Shown piece by piece: positions 31,593 through 41,752 of a stretch of 64,000 bases of DNA. Both the position numbers and the translations under genes were made by a program. The notes under the pieces are model-generated. The model was given only the letters and a program-made list of their open reading frames with translations. It did no database searches and had not been told where the DNA came from. Each line of letters begins with the position of its first letter. The first letter of the stretch is position 1. Location of the stretch: positions 17,586,524 through 17,650,523 of the forward strand of contig OX637343.1 in the NCBI GenBank assembly GCA_951799405.1, given 5' to 3'. Source of the stretch: Agapetus fuscipes (Eukaryota > Arthropoda > Insecta > Trichoptera > Glossosomatidae).

Positions 31593-31749
31593 AAGCCTTA
31601 CAGTAACTATGCAGAACTCTGAATAGTTCTTCATAGAATAGGTACGCCAATTATTCTAGGTGAATTTTTGCTCATCAGGAATGTTGAATAGGAGTTGTGG
31701 TGAATGTAACTGTTTCATCACGCTGGAGAAGCACATCACAGAACGTCTG

Positions 31750-31846
31750 TTCTTGACTTATAGGTTGGTATGAGGCTGACCACCCATACTATAAAGAAAG
31801 GGTACACTTTGCCAATGCCACCCTTGTTTCAGGGAAGGTCATATCA
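31750..31846 (+). repeat. R1 left part
   Basis: It starts at the common boundary (TCTTGACTTATAGGTTGG) and stops after CAGGGAAGGTCA. Confidence 0.7.
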
Positions 31847-32647
31847 GGGAAGGAAAATTTTATCTTGAAAAATGTCCAAGATCGATTATTCGAAAACATT
31901 GTATTTAATAAAACTATAAATGAGTCTAAAACTCCAATGTAGAAAATACAACAAAAGAAAATAAATGGGATTCTGTTGAAATTTCATTAACAAAACACTA
32001 TTCAACATTCATCAAATGAAATATATTTTAAAAAAAAACTGGTTCAATTGTATGATATTAAACAATTCACGGAAAGGGGAGCTGTGGTAGGTAAAAAAAA
32101 TAATTAAATACCTAGCTAAAAGTGGTAGGTATAAAATATATCAATACCTACCTGCCATCTAGCGCATGGCTGGGTGGAATCCCTTGTGGATAGCCTTGCA
32201 GAGATGATGATGACGATGATTGGTATAATGATTCAAAAATTCAAAAAGAGAACAAGAAATAAAAGAATGCCAATGACAAATGATTCCGCGTCGGCGGGGA
32301 AATGGAAAGATGGCCGCGGAGGTCAGGGCAGAACTCAGACAATAATTAAGAAAATACCATTTTTATTTTAATAAAAATAGCTAGGTCAAATACGCTCGTT
32401 TCCCTTTGCTATATTTTTATCTTTGTCCCATTAATTCCTTCTTTTGATTTTTTTGCAAAATCATGATCAAGGGTTTTTTTTTATTCCCGAAAGAACAGAC
32501 TCTACCTATCGACATATTTTCAATTGATTTTTAAATATCACACAAATTTTTTTAGAAAAACACGTTTTGTTGTATTTTTATTGTTTTTTCGTATTTTATG
32601 CTACATTTTGGAATTCTTTTTTTGCTTTTAAATTACAGAATTAAACA
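31847..32647. other. Unassigned AT-rich stretch
   Basis: A GATGATGATGACGATGATTG patch at 32201 may be a LINE tail. Otherwise no supported feature. Confidence 0.45.
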
Positions 32648-32716
32648 TTGGTGACATTAGTGAAGTGAACCATTTTTTTACAGCATGGGTAGTCAGCCTC
32701 ATACCATATAAGTCAA
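32648..32716 (-). repeat. R1 left fragment
   Basis: Only the first 70 bp of R1 (GACTTATATGGTATGAGGCT) remain on the minus strand. Confidence 0.65.
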
Positions 32717-32843
32717 GCGATTTAATTCAATATATTCGGTTCATTCACACACAGCGTAGCTCAACCGCCACCTAAGATGAAGATTCCATACAAAAAAAAC
32801 CACGATCCATGGATCAGTCATGGATCAAATGTGTTTTGAATAA

Positions 32844-33051
32844 TGCTTGATTTTTTGGTTCCGGGTTTTGACCGTGGACCATATTTTTGCTTATTTTCTT
32901 CTTTCTTGATACATCTTAAAGACTTTTAGCTGTCACCCACAGAGGAGACAAAACGTCAGCTGAAAGTCTTCAGGAAGTAGGTATCAAGAAAGAAGAAAAA
33001 AGAAGCTAAAATATGGACCACGGTCAAAACCCGGAGCTAAAACATCAAGCA
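32844..33051. mobile_element. Hairpin MITE M2, 208 bp
   Basis: Long inverted arms begin TGCTTGATTTTTTGGTTCCG on the left and end GCTAAAACATCAAGCA on the right, pairing through most of the element around a loop near 32940-32955. There is no ORF. Target duplication not resolved. Confidence 0.7.
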
Positions 33052-33436
33052 TCTGAATCCGGCCGTGAAAGCCTTAAAACATTGTTTTAAATAACTCTGA
33101 ATGAAAGTAGGATGGAGAAAATTTTCATTAAAAAAACGATGATCTAAATTCGGCCCTGATTCAATAAAAGTATAACTGGGTTCGTATAAAGCTATTGGTT
33201 AAATAAATTAGGCAAGTGAGTGTGTGTGTAGGTATATATAGCTACTCGGTTATAACCAGAAGTATAGTTGGCTCTCCTTTTGGCAGAGAAACAGAATGGC
33301 AACTAATTCTCCATGGATTGTTTTGTTTCTTTATCTCTCGAACCAATATACACAGTGTGTACCCTGAAAACACACAGGCGTACCACAATTATTATCAAAA
33401 CACGCAACTAAGCTACACATATGATCACATCAACAC
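33052..33436. other. Unassigned stretch
   Basis: No supported feature. GCAACTAAGCTACACATATG near 33403 is a short scrap of the S2 tail. Confidence 0.45.
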
Positions 33437-33555
33437 ATCAACGACGATACCATGTTGAAAGCACCGGTTCTCATCAGATCACCGAAGTTTAGCAACATTG
33501 GGCGCGGATGCTACTTGGATGGGTGACCGCTCAGGTACACCGCGAGTCGTTGGCA
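33437..33555 (+). pseudogene. 5S rRNA-like head of a second composite SINE
   Basis: A 119-bp 5S-like sequence including ATCACCGAAGTTTAGCAACA and GGTGACCGCTCAGG. It is joined to S1 through the same TCTTGGACCGGTCCGTAG junction as at 27654. Confidence 0.9.
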
Positions 33556-33734
33556 TCTTGGACCGGTCCGTAGTCCAGTGGCACACTTCGGACTCGTAAA
33601 TGGAAGGTTGTGTTCAACCCAGCGTAGAGCATATTTGGAAATATAAATGGTATTTTTTTGTGCTCCGCCGGGATTCGAACCCATAACCTTCCATTTACGA
33701 GTCTGAAGTGTTGCCACAGGACTACGGACAGAAG
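33556..33734. mobile_element. S1 head (+) fused to S1 (-)
   Basis: The S1 head after the 5S unit stops at GGAAGGTTGTG (33613) and is followed at once by S1 on the minus strand, ending at its own head (33734). The arms are complementary and could fold. Confidence 0.75.
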
Positions 33735-33736
33735 AA

Positions 33737-34115
33737 AAGTTGGAATGCTCAGTCTTTTTTATCCACATTACCACGGAGCTTGTTCTAATGAGCTCCATTC
33801 ATTAATCCGTCCCTCTCGCATTTCAGAAAGGGAAACTCGTAGTACGACTTTCATTCATCCCTTTGCAGTCGATCTCAAAACTATGAGAACTTGGCGTTTT
33901 CATGACTCATTCCTTTGCCAAACTGCCCGTTTATGGAATGATCTACCAGTATCTGTGTTCACTTCTCAATTTAATCCGGTTTTATTCAAAACCAACATCA
34001 ATCGCCACTTCCTTACAGCGCCTCACGACAGAAGTAACAATTAAAGCAATGCCTCTGCGGCACCCAAGACTTTCAAGAATTGTTTAGCCTCCCACACAGG
34101 ATTCCTTAAAAAAAA
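33737..34115 (+). mobile_element. LINE-E 3' end (CR1/Jockey-like)
   Basis: It encodes the C-terminal tail of a LINE reverse transcriptase: HYHGACSNELHSLIRPSRIS, then MRTWRFHDSFLCQTARLWND and FKTNINRHFL, with a stop at about 34042. The 3' UTR contains CCTCTGCGGCAC and ends CACACAGGATTCCTTAAAAA. Both blocks recur at the end of the S1L SINEs. The region encodes no catalytic domain. Confidence 0.8.
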
Positions 34116-34457
34116 GGTACGCCCTTTTAAATTTAGATTCCCCCTAAGTTGCGCCTCTGCCTATCAGAAGTTCGCCACAATGGCGGATGACACGTGTGTC
34201 TATGGTGTGCGGGGCCGCTGCAGTTTTTGTACCCACGCGCCAGGGGACGATTGTCTGCCGAACAGGGCACAGCTGGATGCAAATTAATACCCAGCCCCGG
34301 CCACCAAACACAACAACTCCGCCCCTGCTTTGTATCACATGTTAGAGGTTTTTTTTGCAGCACCCCTATCTCTACAATTTCCCCAAAAATGCAGTCCGTT
34401 ATGTTACTGTAGATAATAAAGAATACTTGATTACATTTATTATTATTTTTTAGAAAG
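34116..34457. other. Unclassified repeat-like stretch
   Basis: A moderately GC-rich 250-bp block ends with AATAAAGAATACTTGATTAC and TTATTATT, like a retroposed 3' end. Its ORFs (65-72 codons) have no recognisable domain. Confidence 0.3.
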
Positions 34458-34459
34458 GT

Positions 34460-35113
34460 GAACCGGCCCGTAGTACAGTGGTAACACTTCGGACTCTGAA
34501 TGGAAGGTTGTGGGTTCGAATCTCGGCGGAGCACAAAAAATATACCAGTTCGTGTTTCTTCCTTGCAGAAGACACACGTCTCCTGAAGACGTCGGATATA
34601 GCTCTGACGAAACGTAGAGAAAATCTTTCTTCCCTTTACACACGGTCAGTTACATCCGTTTTTTTCATACCAAAAACATATATCATTTATATTTTGAAAT
34701 AGGTATGCGAAGAGCATACCTATTTCTTTCGCTGGATTGAAAAACTCATAAACCTTTACCAGTAACCGGTCACCAAAGGTCCATCTAGCCTTACAGCAAC
34801 TGGATCTTGCCTGAGAATTGGCGCTTTGTAGCGACGACGACCAAGCTCGTAAAAAGGTCGTTAGCTCAATTGGTAGAATGCTTGCGTTCCATGCCGAGAG
34901 CAAGGGTTCGATCTCAAGGCTTACTCAGCCTTAACAAGAAATGAGAAACAGCCCCCTCTGATGTTCGGAAACCCCCACATCAACTGAAAGTGGTTGGTGT
35001 GAGGCCGGCCCCCTTATCCGTAAAAATAAATAGGTCCCGAATTGCCACATGCGACCTCTTCGGGGATAACGCAGGCAAGAAGTTACACTATATGTGTAGC
35101 TTAGTTGCGTAGG
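34460..35113 (+). mobile_element. S1-S2 dimeric SINE with an insertion
   Basis: The S1 head (CCCGTAGTACAGTGGTAACA) is split from its body by the repeat at 34549-34681. The body then joins S2 at AAGCTCGTAAAAAGGTCG. S2 ends GTGTAGCTTAGTTGCG. Confidence 0.8.
34549..34681 (+). repeat. Hairpin-bearing repeat inserted in S1
   Basis: It contains GAAGACACACGTCTCCTGAA, GACGTCGGATATAGCTCTGA and CGAAACGTAGAG. A near-identical copy is at 43062. S1 sequence resumes after it with an imperfect ATATACCA/ATATATCA repeat at the edges. Confidence 0.65.
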
Positions 35114-35150
35114 GATTGACCAAGTTTCTGGAATAGCAAATTAATGGGAT

Positions 35151-35272
35151 ATCTAGATTCTAGAGTCATGATAAAAGGAAGCTTGTAGGTACGAAAAAGG
35201 TGATGACTCTGTATGAAATGAAAGAAGTATCCAAGGACGGAAAAAATGTCGGTTGATCGGCAATGCTGACCT
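35151..35272 (+). mobile_element. RTE-A C-terminal codons, fragment
   Basis: Decayed sequence matching the RTE-A end (GAGTCATGATAAAAGG, then VMTLYEMKEVSKDGK-like codons). Confidence 0.7.
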
Positions 35273-35283
35273 TTCTTTCAATT

Positions 35284-35390
35284 TGGTCAATAGCTCAGTT
35301 GGTAGAGTGCTTGCATTCCATGCCAACGAATCCCACCGAGGGTGTCAGAAATGATTTCCCGTTTCGGTGTTTATTTCAAATCCCAAATTA
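35284..35390 (+). mobile_element. S2 SINE head, truncated
   Basis: The tRNA-like head (GGTCAATAGCTCAGTTGGTA) and the ATTTCCCGTTTCGGTGTTTA segment remain. It stops where S1 (minus) begins. Confidence 0.75.
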
Positions 35391-35391
35391 T

Positions 35392-35680
35392 TAGTAATAT
35401 TAGGATGATTTATTTATTTTTTGTGTGTTTCACACCTCAAGAGCCCCCTACGAGCTCGCTCATCGCTGTAGAAAGCGCCAATTCGCAAGACCCTGTTGCT
35501 ATTAGGCTGGATAGACCTTTAGTGACCGATCTTTGGTAAAAGTATATGAATTTTTCACCCAGCGGAGAACATATTTGAAAATATAAATGGTATCTATATT
35601 TCTTGTGCTCCGTCGAGATTCGAACCCACAACCTTCCATTTACGAGTCTGAAGTGTTGCCACTGGACTACGGACCGGTCT
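35392..35680 (-). mobile_element. S1 SINE, short-tail form
   Basis: Complete from the head (GACCGGTCCGTAGTCCAGTG) to the tail CATCCTAATATTACTAA. It probably inserted into the adjoining S2. Confidence 0.85.
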
Positions 35681-35995
35681 TAGCACATGACGTAATTATA
35701 ATATTATTTATTTTAAAACATTTGGATAAAATTGAAACGTACGTTTGATAAAATCTGTATTTTAAGACGTGTCTATTTAAAACAGATATTTTCCATTTAG
35801 ATACAATTTGATTTCCAATCGATTAATATTCAAATTTGAAATCATTTAATAAACAAATTTGATAATTTGTAGGCGATTGACTCAACGGCTATTTGTATTT
35901 ATTTTTTCTATGGTAAATTGGGAATTCAAGTAAAACTAAAAAATTTAATACCTACATGTACTAGGTATGAACATTGATGAGTTGATGATTTCTTT
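35681..35995. other. Unassigned AT-rich stretch
   Basis: No supported feature. Confidence 0.5.
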
Positions 35996-35999
35996 ATAG

Positions 36000-36330
36000 C
36001 GCCGTTTCGTGATGTAGTCACTCCAAGGGCGCTTGTACTAATGATGCCAGAAATTTGTTTGTCTTCAGTGCATTCCGGAACTTTCCATGGTCCTCTAGCT
36101 CTCTAGAACATGATGTGGTAGGTGGTTCCAGGCCAGACGACCAGCAACCGCAAATGCACGCTCTCCAAACACTGTGTTAACTCTTCTTATCGGTTCTTCA
36201 ATCTTTGATTTGGCTCCAGTTTCAGCCGAGCGCAGTGTGAGGCTTTTTTTGCCGATTGGTTTGATTAACTCAGCGAGATATTTGGGTGTTTTTCCATATA
36301 AAGCTCTTTTTTCCAACGCGCGCGATAAGA
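36000..36330 (-). mobile_element. CR1-like LINE 3' end
   Basis: The minus strand encodes KTPKYLAELIKPIGKKSLTL, then NTVFGERAFAVAGRLAWNHL, and continues after a frame slip to the stop near 36030. Tail: GGCGCTATAAAGAAATCATC. Confidence 0.8.
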
Positions 36331-36519
36331 AGTAATGTTAATCTTGCGATGCAGAACAATAGAGGATTATTGGTGAGTCCTTTTATTGTATCGTAGATTC
36401 TTCCTATCTCAATGCCTGGATGGTTTATGACATCTTGCCTTGACAGCTCACTCATAAAATTAAAATATTTTTGAATACATGTATTTTTTTCTTGATATTT
36501 TTATGATTTTACTGGAGTT
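36331..36519. other. Unassigned stretch
   Basis: Possibly more 5' CR1 sequence with lost frame, but not recognisable. Confidence 0.3.
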
Positions 36520-36742
36520 CTTTTTAATTAAACCTCGATTTATTTAAGTAACAAGGTTTATTTTGCACAATAACGGTTTACAATGTACTAATACTTTTCT
36601 TGCTCTGCATATTCCATAGACTTCGCGTCACAATGTTTCAAGCGACGTGACCCCCACACAATTGCGGCTCATATTTATACCGTTCATATGGACGTTTCTT
36701 GTATATTCCAGATTCTTCTATAGTGGATTGTTCCACACACAC
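36520..36742 (-). mobile_element. LTR-like repeat (family L2), copy 1
   Basis: On the minus strand GAACGGTATAAATATGAGCC (TATA-like) is followed by TTGAAACATTGTGACGCGAA and an AATAAACCTTG poly-A-signal-like site, ending TTAATTAAAAAGAACTC. Related copies are at 54585 (+) and 56085 (-). The layout fits an LTR, but no TG/CA ends or coding region were found. Confidence 0.5.
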
Positions 36743-36997
36743 ATAGCGTGCTTAGGCTCACGTACCACCACTCCCATAATGGATCACACTACAACAGTCT
36801 ACCACCATCCATTTTTTTTTTTTTTTTTAATAGATTTGTGAAGAGGAATGCAATTCACCAACCTATTCTATCTGGCCAGAAACAGGTATTAATATCATCA
36901 ATTAATAATTCATTATTGTTTATATTAATGAATTATTAATTAATAATTACCCAATAACATCTGTTGAACCAGGGTCAAAGTTAAAGTCAAGTGACCC
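36743..36997. other. Unassigned; T tract and AT palindrome
   Basis: A run of about 17 T lies at 36812-36829, and an AT inverted repeat (TTAATAATTCATTAT and its complement) at 36902-36937. Confidence 0.5.
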
Positions 36998-37078
36998 AAG
37001 CGGGGATCGAACCAACGTTATTCTATTCCAAATACGCTAGAAAGATCAGCCTCTTGGCCCACTCGGCCATAACACCGA
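36998..37078 (-). pseudogene. Type II tRNA-like sequence (Leu/Ser-like), probably dead
   Basis: On the minus strand TATGGCCGAGTGGGCCAAGA (D-arm, A box) and GTTGGTTCGATCCCCGCTTG (T-arm, B box) are separated by a spacing that suits a long variable arm. The acceptor arms pair at only about three positions. It is a pseudogene or an old SINE head. Confidence 0.45.
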
Positions 37079-37172
37079 CCATTTCATCATTGTACTAGCT
37101 GTTAACACTATCTTCTCCAGTTACGCACACTTACAAGCTACGTGCCTAGGTACATGTACACACAAACTCATA

Positions 37173-37395
37173 CGGGGCTATTCTGAGACATTTTATTCGT
37201 CGGTTGAGCCCACGCTTTGACAAACTAATGACGTTATGGCTGGAAGTCTCATCACCACGGTCATTCTTACCTACCGAATTTTGGTAATTTTTGTATGAAT
37301 CAGTTGTTCACTTGGGGCCATCTTGGATTGACAGGTCTTTATACAAATGCATCATCAGTTTGTCAAAGCGTGGGCTCAACAGACAACTAAAACAA
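37173..37395. mobile_element. Composite M1 MITE, right end decayed
   Basis: The outer arms GTTGAGCCCACGCTTTGACA and GTCAAAGCGTGGGCTCAACA enclose the left half of the inner element (GGAAGTCTCATCACCACGGT). The layout matches 54774-55017. The last 25 bp of the right end are lost. Confidence 0.7.
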
Positions 37396-37748
37396 TATAT
37401 TTCAAAATAAAAAAAATCAGAAATATTTTCCCTTATGACGACTTATAATTAGGTAGGTACTTAAAATTTAAAATATCCACGTATAATCGTATAAATTTGG
37501 AATAAAAACTAGACAAATAGTTGTCTGTCTACATTGGGTATTTCTGATGATAAAGTGTGCATTATTTTGTCGAGGAATTTAAAATAATGCTGCGTTGGAA
37601 TGCAATAATTTAATAAGGACTATCGATCAACCCTTTTGTTGGCGGGGGGCGCTTCAGACATTTCTGTAAAAAACATGGGAAGACCATGAGGTAGACAAAG
37701 AAACGAACAGAAAATCAAGAGGTTCCTATATTGTGATTCTTGGTCAAA
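37396..37748. other. Unassigned AT-rich stretch
   Basis: No supported feature. Confidence 0.5.
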
Positions 37749-37749
37749 A

Positions 37750-38009
37750 AAGGTCGATAGCTCAATTGGTAGAATGCTTGCATTCCATGCCGAGAGCAAG
37801 GGTTCGATCTCAAAGGTTTACTCAGCCTTCACAAGAAATGAGAACCAGCCCCCCCGGGAGCTTGGAAACCCCCACTTCACCTGAAAGTGGTTGGTGTGAG
37901 GCCGGCCCCCTTACCTGTAAAAATAAATAGGTCCCGAAGCGCAAGATGCGACCCCTTCGGGGATAACGCAGGCAAGAAGTTACACTATATGTGTAGCTTA
38001 GTTGCGTTG
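37750..38009 (+). mobile_element. S2 SINE with internal deletion
   Basis: The head (AGGTCGATAGCTCAATTGG) ends GGTTCGATCTCAAAGG and jumps to TTTACTCAGCCTTCACAAGA. The ATTTCCCGTTTCGG block is missing. The same deletion is in the copies at 34860 and 62055, so these three form an S2 subfamily. Confidence 0.85.
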
Positions 38010-38029
38010 GTGTAGTCGAAAAATGGAAA

Positions 38030-38558
38030 CACCGGTCCGTATTTCAGGAGTAACATTTCTGAATGGAAGGTTGTGGGTTCGAATCCCGGCGGAGCACAAA
38101 AAAATAAACGATTTCACTTTCAAATATGCTCTTCGCTGGATTGAGAAATTCATAAACCTTTACCCAGGACCGGTCACCAAAGGTCCATCCAGCTTGTAGC
38201 TAGGTCTTGCTTGAGAATTGGCGCTTTGTAGCGACGACCAAGCTCGTAAAAAGTTCGGTCGATAGCTCACCCTTGTTGGGGATCGAACCCTTGCTCTCAG
38301 TATAGAATGCAAGCATTCTACCAACTAAGCTATCGACCGGACTTTATACGAGCTTGGTCGTCGCTACAAAGTGCCAATTCTCAAGCCAGACCCAGTTGCT
38401 GTAAGCCTGGATGGACCTTTGGTGACCGGTCATTGGTAAAGGTTTATGAATTTTTCAACCCAGCGAAGAGCAAATTTGGAAACAGAAATGGTATAATTTT
38501 TGTGCTCCGCCGGGATTTCAACCCACAACCTTCCACTAGACCACGGGCTGGTCAAATG
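38030..38558. mobile_element. Inverted S1-S2 / S2-S1 fold-back
   Basis: S1 on plus (38030-38260) enters S2 for about 15 bp (GGTCGATAGCTCA), then the strand flips. The S2 head on minus (38283-38340) leads into S1 on minus (38345-38558). Two dimers meet at their S2 heads. Confidence 0.8.
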
Positions 38559-39002
38559 GTCCAAAGTCATGATTTCCCATTTGTCACTTTTAAAAGAAGA
38601 CGAAGATGGTCACCCTACACGTTTCCAAACTTACATCATCCAAGATGTCTCTCCGATCCCAGAATTGTAGTCCTACAGTCACATAATATTGTATGGTAGA
38701 CACACACATCACTTCTCTCGTAGCATAATAAGGAATTGTTTATTTATCTACGGGGCCGAGCACTAAATTTCATAGATAATTAATTCTGGTACAATATAAT
38801 AGTATTTAGTCTGGGGCTTATCTTACCAAGGTGCGTCTTGATATGGGACCTCGCGCAGTAGCGCACCTCAAACGTAAAAATAATGTAAATTTCCAAATCT
38901 AAAATAGGAAGAAGCGAACGAGTTTTTATTCACTACAATATTTCTTTTTAAACAATAAATGACTTAAAAATTAATCTCTGATAAAAATGATGCATTTTGA
39001 GG
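38559..39002. other. Unassigned stretch
   Basis: No supported feature. Confidence 0.5.
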
Positions 39003-39340
39003 TGTTAAAAAACGCAACTAAGCTACACATATAGTGTTAAACTTCTTGCCGCGTTATCCCCGAAGGGGTCGCATGTGGCGAGTTGAACCTATTTATTTTT
39101 ACAGGTAAGGGGGCCGGCCTTACGCCAACCACTTCAGTTGAAGTGGGGGTTTCCCAGCTCCCGAGGGGGCTGGTACTCATTTCTTGTGAAGGCTGAGTGA
39201 ACCTTGCCGGTATTTTTATTATGGGGTTTGAAAGAAACACCGAAATAGGAAATCATTTCTGACACCCTCCTCGGTGGGATTCGAACCCGAGCTCACGGGG
39301 TAGAATGCAAGCACTCTACCAACTGAGCTATCGACCGGAC
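39003..39340 (-). mobile_element. S2 SINE, full length
   Basis: Complete from head (GTCCGGTCGATAGCTCAGTT) to tail (GTGTAGCTTAGTTGCGTTTT). Well preserved, so a good reference copy. Confidence 0.85.
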
Positions 39341-39374
39341 CAGGTGCTATCGACCAAGAGGTGTTGAAAGTTCG

Positions 39375-39595
39375 AATCTAATCTAATCTAATCTAATCTA
39401 CTTAAGTGGCAAAGATATGTTACATTGGCGATTCACATTATTTGCATTCTCACAAGCAGACACGCACAAGTTCGCGCTTGCTCATGCCGTATGCGAACCT
39501 GCAACATAAAAAAAGCAAATCTCAAATGGACATACACCCTGCAACTCTTGCCGTCCTTCCCTGAAACAGGGGTGACACTGGCAAAGTGAACATTG
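39375..39595 (-). repeat. R1a unit, 5'-truncated
   Basis: The tail shows four to five AATCT units. The copy stops at GTTCACTTTGCCAGTGTCAC. Confidence 0.8.
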
Positions 39596-39696
39596 GCAGA
39601 ATGAACAAATAAAGAACGTAACAGAGTTTGTGCAACTTGGAAGCAAAATACCATGAGACGGGCGGTCTAAGGTCGAGGTTCATCAAGCAAGACGCA

Positions 39697-40103
39697 AAAC
39701 GCAACTAAGATGCACATATAGTACAACTTCTTGCCGCGTTATCCCAGAAGGATTTCGCATGTGGCGAGTGGAAACTATTTACCTTTACTCATAAGGTGGC
39801 CGGTCTTACGCCAACCACTTCAGTTGAAGTAGGGGTTTCCCAGCTCCCGAGAGGGATGATTCTCATTTTTTGTAAAGGCTGAGTAGTACTTGACGGTATT
39901 TTATTTTGGTTTTTGAAATAAACACCAAAGCGGGAAATCATTTCTGGCACCCTCGGTGGGATTCGAACCCAAGCTCTCGGCTTCTCTCTCCTTGGAGTGA
40001 CTACATCACGAAACGGCACTATAAAGAAATCATCAACTGATCATCATCATCATCATCTCGGCATGGAATGCAAGCACTCTACCAACTGAGCTATCGACCG
40101 GAC
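39697..40103 (-). mobile_element. S2 SINE split by a CR1 tail
   Basis: S2 is complete when 39982-40055 and one copy of TCTCGGC are removed. The head lies at 40063-40103. Confidence 0.85.
39982..40055 (+). mobile_element. 74-bp CR1-like 3' end with 7-bp TSD
   Basis: Only CTTGGAGTGACTACATCACG, CGGCACTATAAAGAAATCAT and ATC units remain. TCTCGGC is duplicated at 39975-39981 and 40056-40062. An extremely short insertion, yet with clear edges. Confidence 0.85.
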
Positions 40104-40263
40104 GAGTTAATATAGTTTTCAGTTCCGCCACTGCCATGCCCCCTCCTAATGACATTTCTTTATAATTTATACAATACACTCACGGCATTATCACACTGTT
40201 GAGGATTCCACAAATATTATTTATTCCCATACTGAAGCGCGCGAGGAGACATCCCAACCCAAC

Positions 40264-41378
40264 CATAGGTACTCAATCTGCGGCCCGACAGGCTTTTTGT
40301 GCAGCAACAAATGGTAACAAAATAATAACCCATAAAAACACGTAATTTTAGCACACCATGACAGTAACTGCACAACTGAAACAATTGTAAACAAACCAGT
40401 GCCTGCACGCACTCGAATATCCTCTTCTCTCTTAGTCTAGTCAAAACTAAGGGGGGTGACACAAATAAGGCCTATGCCCTAATAAGGCCTATTGATGAAA
40501 TTTCCCGCTTCGAGTTTTTAGAATGTTTGTAGAAGTGTGTGTGGGCATTAATTAATGCACACAATCACAACAAGTGGTCCCTGGCGTGAGCATGTTGGAT
40601 CCTGGAGTCCAAAACATCCAGGACGCGGAGCGCACGCTTGATTTCTTTTAAGGTTTTGGCAGAGTAAAAAGTAACATTTTTATTTTTATTTGTACACAGT
40701 GTGCTGTGCTTTCTCAATAGGATAGTTATATGTGTAGACATGTTCTCTAAGATTTAATATAAGTATTGACAACGTATTGTATTCATTAAAAAATTGAAAG
40801 CTTATTTGTTTTTATGAAGGCCTTATTAAGACACAGGGTTCCCAATAAGGCCAAAATGCCAAATTAAATATTTGTGTTAACAAAAGTGTGATTTTTGTTT
40901 ATAAAGCAATTTAATTTCATTTATTACAAAGTGTAATAAATAAATATAAGTATTTCAAATTACCATTGCATTATTATTATAAGCCCGCTAGTTATGTAAT
41001 AACAAAGTTAAGGTAGGGCTTATTTGGGTCACTTACCTTACTTCACTTCACTTAGGTATTATTTTCTATCCCGCTCGACCAACATCGTAACTACTCGGTA
41101 TAGTTTGCGTATGCAGTCCGTTTTTCCTTCGTCAGTCAGCGAATCGCTCGCGCGCAGAGACCACGTCTCATGCATCGCCGACTACTGCCGCTCGATCTCG
41201 TCAATCTCTGTCGAGATCTCGTCATTTTATGCTTCGAGATTGATCTCGAAAAATGAGGTGAGATCTCGGAATATCGGGATGTCGCGAGATCGAGATTGCA
41301 TTCCCTAGTTGCGGCCCGCGTAGCTTTTCAAATAATGTATGTATGTGGCCCGAAGACGAAAAAGTTTGAGTATCATTG
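40264..41378. mobile_element. hAT-like element, non-autonomous
   Basis: The left end CATAGGTACTCAATCTGCGG and the right end (complement reads CAATGATACTCAAACTTTTT) resemble hAT termini (CANNGGTNCTCAA). Both are flanked by TCCCAACCCAAC (40252-40263 and 41379-41390), longer than the usual 8-bp hAT duplication. Family M6 is nested at 40451-41032. A run of GAGATCTCG-like motifs fills 41190-41300. No transposase ORF. Confidence 0.55.
40451..41032 (+). mobile_element. M6 DNA element nested in the hAT-like element
   Basis: The left end GGGGGGTGACACAAATAAGG and right end GGGCTTATTTGGGTCAC are inverted repeats. TAA precedes the left end. The right half of the same family is at 43556-43860, where CACCCCCC is followed by TTA. 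A 3-bp TAA/TTA target would suit PIF/Harbinger-type elements. Confidence 0.6.
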
Positions 41379-41390
41379 TCCCAACCCAAC

Positions 41391-41711
41391 AAAAAATATA
41401 TTAATTTATGTCAAAGCCAGCCAACACACCTTATTGAAGTATTTTAATATCTAATCTGGAGATTGTTATTGATCAGATTGACGATAAGATGCCGTAGAAC
41501 GGCTAACTTATGTTTATTATAAGAAATATTTACTTAAATTATAGTTTATTTTAGTCGTAACCTATCCGCGTTTAGAATTTTGTAATATTATTGAAAAAAA
41601 CTACTTAAAAACAAGGAATATAAACGGGAATGAAATGGTTAATAAAAGATTTTGGAATCTGAAAAAAACATTTGTGAATAAAAGTTAAATTGATTTCAAT
41701 AAGAAATAATA
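41391..41711. other. Unassigned AT-rich stretch
   Basis: No supported feature. Confidence 0.5.
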
Positions 41712-41752
41712 AAACGATTTATATGGTGGGCGCTGTTTTTGTGTGAATCACC
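41712..41752 (-). repeat. S1 tail scrap
   Basis: Forty bases of S1 short tail (GGTGATTCACACAAAAACAG) abut the head of the next S1. Confidence 0.65.
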
